Source: Nyssa sinensis
Lineage: Eukaryota; Streptophyta; Magnoliopsida; Cornales; Nyssaceae
Assembly: GCA_008638375.1 (NCBI GenBank)
Contig: CM018032.1
Span: forward strand, 35,907,251 to 35,971,250
Direction of reading: 5' to 3'
Length of the DNA stretch: 64,000 nucleotides
Positions 58,876 to 64,000 of this stretch are shown in pieces. The position numbers and the translations under genes are program-made. Under the pieces are notes generated by a model, which saw only the letters and a list, made by a program, of their open reading frames with translations, was not told where the DNA came from and searched no databases. How positions within the stretch are numbered: the stretch's first letter is position 1; each line of letters opens with the position of its first letter.

Positions 58876-60815
58876 CTAAGCCTGATTAGCAGGAACAGGC
58901 TCATCAGCTGAGGAAGGATCTGCAGGAGGAACATCAACCACTCCGCTCGGAACGGTAGCTTCGAAAGGATCTGCAGGAGGGACATCAACCACTCCGCCCG
59001 GAACAGTAGCTTCAGATGGATTAACCCCAAGTGGCACAATTGAAGATATATCAAAATCAGGAAATTTAGCAAGAAACCTGGATCAGAAGTTGTTAAAGCC
59101 AAACATGATCAGGTTGTTGGCCATCCCTTCAAGTTTCATCTTCATTTCTGTCTCATTCTCTAGCTTGGCCGGCTCAATTGCGTCCTCAAGCTTTTGGTGA
59201 TAGAGGTACCGCATGCCGTCCATCTCCCTCTGAAGTCTCTCCACCTGCTGAACATGAAGATTATTCTCTAACTCCATGACAGCCAGAGAATTCTGGGACT
59301 CCTTCAGCCTCTCCGCAACTTCGTGAGCCTCAGACTTAGCAGTGCCAAGCTGAAGCCTAACCTCGTCCAGCTCGGCCTGGAGCTTGTCAACTTCCTCTGA
59401 AGCTGGAGAGACCTCCGTTAGAGCAGAGAGGGTGTGCAAGGTCTGCAATATACAGAGCAAGCAGGTCAGTATCCAGTTAAAAGCACTTAGAAAAAGGGGA
59501 AAGAAATGGAGACCCGAAGAACTTACTTTAACTTGAAGAGAACCCAGATCAACTAGAAGCTTCTCTGGCTTCTGTGGCTTAAGTTTGAGGGAGCCTTTGG
59601 CCCAAAAGTCCCTCAGAACCTTCTTGGCCGCCTAGTTAACAGCACCAGGGGCCACTGAAGCTGACACCCCCTTGCCTGTTTGTTTGGATGGGGCTGAGGG
59701 GACCATGGAGATAAGGGAAGATTCCTCCCTCTCCCCCAAGGCAAGTTCAGGAGAGTTCGAGAGTAACCTTCTCCTTTTTGTTTGGAGGGGAGGGTTTACT
59801 AGGGAAGGAGCATCCCCCACTGCTGCAAATGAAGATGGCTCGGTCTCCCACCTAGCCATTAGACCTTTTGTCAGCTCCTCTACACGGCCCTTAGCAGCCA
59901 TCAAGTTCTCAGGATTGACGATGACAGAATGGCCTCGGTTGCTGGTTCGTAAGAGCTTTTTGTATTGCTTCTGGAGCACGGGAGTGAAGCTAGGCCTCTT
60001 CCACACACTTTTATCTGCACAAAAAGACACAAAGTTAATTAGCTCAGCAATTGATGCACGAAACATAATCAAAGCAGTCACAAGAAAAATTGGGTCTCAC
60101 CCTTTGGCCCAGCGGTTCGAGGAAATGTTGAGAAATGGTCTTGGAAGTCCTCATATTCCCATCCTCCTTTTATAAAGAAATACCACTTCTTCCAAGTCTT
60201 GTTGGAGGAGGGCACGGAAGAAAGGGGGTCTGAAACCCACTGTCAAAAGACATGTAATAGAGGCCTTCCGACCTCATGTATTTTAGATCGATATTGCTAC
60301 GGATCAAGTCAAGGGATACGTCAACATCGTTCAGATGCCCTTAACACTATGAAACTTAACAAATGCCTCCACCTATTGAGATTGAGGTCTGAAGGGCAAA
60401 GGTTAAACCAACAAAAGAATTGTTTTACAAGGTCGGGAAAAGAGAATGTCAGTCCCATTTTGAACCAAGCTAAATAGACACAAATTTCTCCCGCTCTAAC
60501 ATCGCGTGGGCGATCCAGAGCGTCCGGAACCCTAAAAGTAACATTCAAAGGGAGATTGTACTTCTCCCATAACTCTTCTAGCATACTCTCAGTGATTGCA
60601 CTCTCACCTTCCTCTCTACGGGCGGGTCAACCAGAGGTCTCCCCGGCCCTATTTGAGGATTCCTCAAACGCGTTAACTATCTTAACCTCCGGACTAGAGG
60701 GGGGCTCTACCAACCTATCTTCAGCATTATCAGAAGAAGGAATGTTTGCAAGTTGAAATTGAGTAATTGTCCTAGAAGAATTACCTGAACTAGAGGGTGA
60801 CCTAGGGCCAGATAT
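58876..60815 (-). pseudogene. Tat copy 2 opposite-strand spliced gene (PF04195-like plus coiled coil)
   Basis: Same protein as in copy 1. LEELWEKYNLPLNVTFRV and VYLAWFKMGLTFSFPDLVK mark the PF04195-like domain. Intron 1 is 60015-60100 (GTGAGACCC...TTTGTGCAG, 86 bp), intron 2 is 59443-59526 (GTAAGTTCT...TATTGCAG, 84 bp); both have canonical ends here. Intron 1 joins phase 1 (G plus AT) into DKSVWKRPSFTPVLQKQYKK. After intron 2 the coiled coil runs VDKLQAELDEVRLQLGTA to LEDAIEPAKLENE, then a Pro/Val tail with a duplicated VDVPPADP unit. Breaks: the ATG reads ATA, a one-base frameshift near 60343 and a stop near 59080. Confidence 0.75.
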
Positions 60816-61207
60816 AGCAGACAAAAGGAAAATGACGAAGCAAATAAAAGAGAACAGTAAAAGGGGTTAAAAACCGAACCTGAAATCAAGTAAAGAAAGG
60901 AAAGCTACGAACAACAAATATGCTTCGAACCTCAAAATACGTCAATCAGCAATGGCAGAGTTTCTGATACAGTAGAAGCAAGTACAGAAGAAAGGCGTAA
61001 AAAGTCCTTTCCCCCTCTTTATATACATATTCGAAATATGATCCCCCCAAGCCGAGTCGGCATGACGGTTGGGGGTAATGATGGCTTCTCAAGCATCGAC
61101 TACGCAATAAATGACCCATCAAACTGACGTCTTGGAAATTGGAGAGGCAAAACGTGTGACTCTTCATAAAGCCCATAGCCCTAGTTACGCCCTAGGCCCT
61201 AACTAAG

Positions 61208-61224
61208 GCTTGAGGGGGAGTAGC
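61208..61224 (+). other. Tat copy 2 polypurine tract
   Basis: GCTTGAGGGGGAGTAGC directly before the 3' LTR. Confidence 0.72.
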
Positions 61225-61774
61225 TGATATACCACAAACCAACACACCAATCATCTTGAGACACGTGTGCTTACGGATCTGATAAAACTCGATCATCCAG
61301 AGCAGGCGAAGCCTTCAGAGCACTCTCATGCACTTTTCCTCTAGAGCTGATACTCTGAACAATATTCACTCAGAGTATTCCGTATGATTTAGACCTCGTT
61401 ATTTCCTTAACATTTGCCAAGCAAAGAATAAGGAAATAGTCTTTTACAAGGAAACTGCCACACATGGTTATCTCTATTTTGATACAATGTCCAACAAGGT
61501 AACTGCAATCTCCGATGATCAAATCCCTATTTTCATGGCTCCAAATCCTAATCAACTTAGGAAGGCCACAATTTATAAATTAAACCGTACAAGTACGCTT
61601 TATTTTCATGCTCATTCTTTGGCTTTCATTACAGTCTTTTCAATTCAGTTTATTAACTTAAGCATCGGAGCAGCTACCGCCGAAGCCAATCCGGTGGCCC
61701 TTTGATTCCTTCTTTTTGAGTGTTCTTCAGGTCGCGGAACCTAGATTTCTGACGAGCCAAAAAGTGCAGCATCA
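61225..61774 (+). repeat. Tat copy 2, 3' LTR (550 bp)
   Basis: Starts TGATATACCACAAACCA and ends GTGCAGCATCA. TATAAA at 61574-61579. One U3 unit, as in its partner. Confidence 0.92.
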
Positions 61775-61779
61775 ATACC

Positions 61780-62404
61780 TATAAATAACATTCACATATT
61801 TGCTTTGAACACCACCACTTTGAATATAGTAATAACAAAGCTTAGATTTGTTTTCACCCACACCCTGCTTCACATTAACCACTCGTTTGTTTCTATTTTC
61901 TAGGAGTGAGAAAACCCATTAAGAAGAATCTTTTATACCTAACATTTTCCATATATATAGATAAGCACGGAAAAAAGTTTCTATTTACTTGATCCCTGGT
62001 GAAGCAATATTATAGGTTACAACGGTTCCAACCCTGCGCTCCTGGAGTGACCCAAATTTGATACTTTTTGAGATAGTGACAACCATTCTATTTAGCTTCC
62101 TGTGTCGGAGCAAAGGTGTGCCTGCACCCTCAAGATATGTTGAACTCTGAAGTTCGATATTTTCCCAGTCCCTTAATCAAGGCAACGCAACTGAAAGGAA
62201 GAATGAAATCAAGGAAATTAACATCAAGTGTGAAAATGAGCAACTACAAAATTTAGAGAGAAACCTGTGGCATCAAAATGCAACAAGGTACAAAGCTACA
62301 AATATTAGCACAAGAAAGGGAGCCATGTGCTTCATAACCACAAGGTATTTATAAAAAAAAGAAACCTAAAACTTAATATTCATCAACTTTCTTCATTGCT
62401 TTTC
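61780..62404. other. Spacer, possible exon remnant, no confident gene
   Basis: On the minus strand, about 62170-61988 is open for about 60 codons and is preceded by a T-rich stretch ending CTTCCTTTCAG that looks like a 3' splice site. I do not recognise the protein and the open length could be chance. Confidence 0.25.
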
Positions 62405-63270
62405 CACTGAAAATATTTTATTTTATTTTTTGATAAGTGAAGATATATATAAATTCTGCCAAAGGGGCGAACCCATTTGCAAGAAGAGACTCAAATCAAA
62501 ATATCATATTAGCCAAAAGAAATTACAGAAGAATCTACACAAGACGGGTAAAATTCTACAACCCAAAAGTATAACAAGTGTCTTTAAACCAAATAGGGGA
62601 CATTTCCTCCCCTTCAAAAAAATTTTTGTTGCGTTCTCTCCACAAACTCTATAAAATACGCAACTGAGCAAGCTTCCACAACTTCATATTCCTTTTACCT
62701 TGGAAACATTGCCACATCTTCAAATAGTCATTCCTAGATGAAGGCAAAATCCGAAAACACCCAAAAGGACGGAGAGAATGCACCACGTTTCCCTCGCAAA
62801 AGAGCAATGAAGAGATGGTGAGTTGTCTCCTCCACCATGCGGCACATGTAGCATTTGCTAGCCAAGCTACAACCACACCGTTGAAGGATATATATAGACA
62901 ATATAGCCCCCCAAGAAATATTTCAGGGAAAAAAAAATCTCTTTGACTAGAGTTTTGGATTTCCAAATGAACCTCCAAGGAAACTCGTGTGACCCTCCTC
63001 TAGTCAAAACTTTTAAAACAAGCAAACAGAGAAGTTCCTCGAGCTATCTACCTTCCACCATAGAGAGTCCTCCAAACCTTCAACCACACTAAACCACTGC
63101 AAGAATTCCATAAGGCTAATAGCTTCCTCTACCTCCCGGTCTTGGAAATTTCTTCTAAAACAAGGCACCCAAACAACACTATCCCCCAAAGTAGAGCTAT
63201 AATCCACCACCCAAGCCCCGTGATCGCCGACAATTTGATAAAGGAGAGGAAATTGTTCTCTCAAAATTTA
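62405..63270 (-). pseudogene. LINE-1 ORF2 3' end, frameshifted
   Basis: On the minus strand a segment near 63264-63060 reads LREQFPLLYQIV with DREVEEAISLMEFLQWF and EDSLWWKVDSS, the region after the RT domain of plant LINE-1 ORF2. Near 62870 a zinc-finger-like CYMCRMVEETTHHLF follows in another frame, the RT-associated zinc-binding domain. The left edge has a T-rich TTTTATTTTTTGATAAG, which on the element strand is the A-rich 3' tail. The upstream RT and endonuclease are absent, so it is a 5'-truncated copy with frameshifts. Confidence 0.75.
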
Positions 63271-64000
63271 TTGTATTTTAGGAACCTAAGTTTATTGTAT
63301 TGGACATTAAGATGTGTTGTATTTCTTAAAGGCCAACATGAAAACCTACTTAATTCAAAATTAACTTTGACTTTTTCCTTTAATTAAATCCTAAATTTGT
63401 GTGAGATTTGCAACAATTTAAGGAGATCTTAGTCCAAGTACACACCTTTTCTGTGGATAAATTAATCCTATGTTTTTGTAATGCATCTGGCTTCCACATA
63501 AAATGGATTGTTCCATTTTGCCGCAATTAAGCATTTGAAGATGCAAATCAAAAATTCATCATTTGGAGTCCAGTCAATGAATAAAATAGAGTCATCACCA
63601 TAAAATGAAAGAAAGAAATTGAAAGCATACCATTTCATGAAACCTTTAGTATAAATTCTATAAACCAACACTAAAGTAATTCATTTCAAATGCAACTCAA
63701 AGCACTTTTCAATTATATTTCAAACACTAGGGAATTTTTATTTTTATAATTGATATACATAAAAGATTCAAGAACATATCAAGCTTGTCAGATTGCCATC
63801 TCTTATATATCTTTATTATTTCAATTAAGAAGATAAGTCTTTGACCAACCATTTTTTTTATCCACAAACTTATGACAAAATATGGTTCATCAAAATTTAT
63901 CTTTCCTTGGTCTTGCTAACGTGTAGAGGTGGTGTATGATACACCTTCGCACAAGCACGTCAGCCATTTTCTTCAAACTTTAGTAATTATTTGGTGTTAT
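63271..64000. other. AT-rich DNA to window end, no gene
   Basis: No conserved coding motif, RNA gene or repeat border was recognised. Confidence 0.5.

Larger units (their letters stand above)
50376..61774 (+). mobile_element. Ty3/gypsy Tat-lineage retrotransposon, copy 2, full length, coding-dead
   Basis: 11.4 kb, flanked by ATACC at 50371-50375 and 61775-61779. Same order of parts as copy 1 and alike along its length, including the opposite-strand gene. The two LTRs are equal in length (550 bp) and about 95% alike by eye. Many stops, a protease-upstream frameshift, and changed catalytic residues in RT and integrase make it non-autonomous. Confidence 0.92.

Noticed and set aside
1..64000. 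tRNA, rRNA or organelle-derived insertions
   Set aside because: None recognised on reading both strands; only a SINE with tRNA-like boxes was seen.

Overview
This window looks like nuclear DNA from a dicot-type flowering plant. It is AT-rich and dominated by nested LTR retrotransposons, with one complete intron-rich gene. The evidence is the plant-specific retrotransposon lineages (Ty3/gypsy Tat with a second RNase H, chromovirus-like long LTRs, Copia, LINE-1, SINE), short GT-AG introns, and a beta-1,3-galactosyltransferase of the plant GT31 family. I cannot name the species.

Layout. 1-7177: a Ty3/gypsy-type element with about 4.5-kb LTRs and only about 1.2 kb of non-coding interior; its left LTR is cut by the window edge and it is inserted in a reversed Copia element (7178 to about 8782). 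8783-12107: decayed repeat DNA. 12108-18630: two solo LTRs of one family (2.8 and 2.7 kb); the second sits, with a perfect 5-bp target duplication, inside a 27-bp minisatellite. 18630-20805: decayed intergenic DNA. 20806-26675 (minus): the only intact cellular gene, 11 exons and 392 codons, encoding a Golgi type II membrane galactosyltransferase; one intron appears to be GC-AG, and intron 9 carries a SINE and a probable solo LTR. 26676-33847: AT-rich intergenic DNA with a probable solo LTR (53-bp GC-rich array), a second fragment of the Copia LTR and a foldback Mutator-like MITE.

33848-45482 and 50376-61774: two full-length sister Tat-lineage retrotransposons (11.6 and 11.4 kb). Both have target-site duplications (GAAAC, ATACC), PBS, PPT, gag, protease, RT/RNase H, second RNase H and integrase, then a hairpin-forming tandem repeat and a long spliced gene on the opposite strand. 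Both are coding-dead. Between them lie a reversed LTR, a foldback TIR element and a broken pararetrovirus-like RT remnant. 61775-64000: a decayed LINE-1 3' end and AT-rich DNA.

The galactosyltransferase is expected to act alone in arabinogalactan/glycan assembly. The rest is a record of insertion and decay. The most notable signals are the spliced antisense gene shared by both Tat copies, the stop codons concentrated at CHG sites (a methylation-decay signature), the 1/2/3-copy repeat ladder in the Tat LTRs, and the GC-AG intron.
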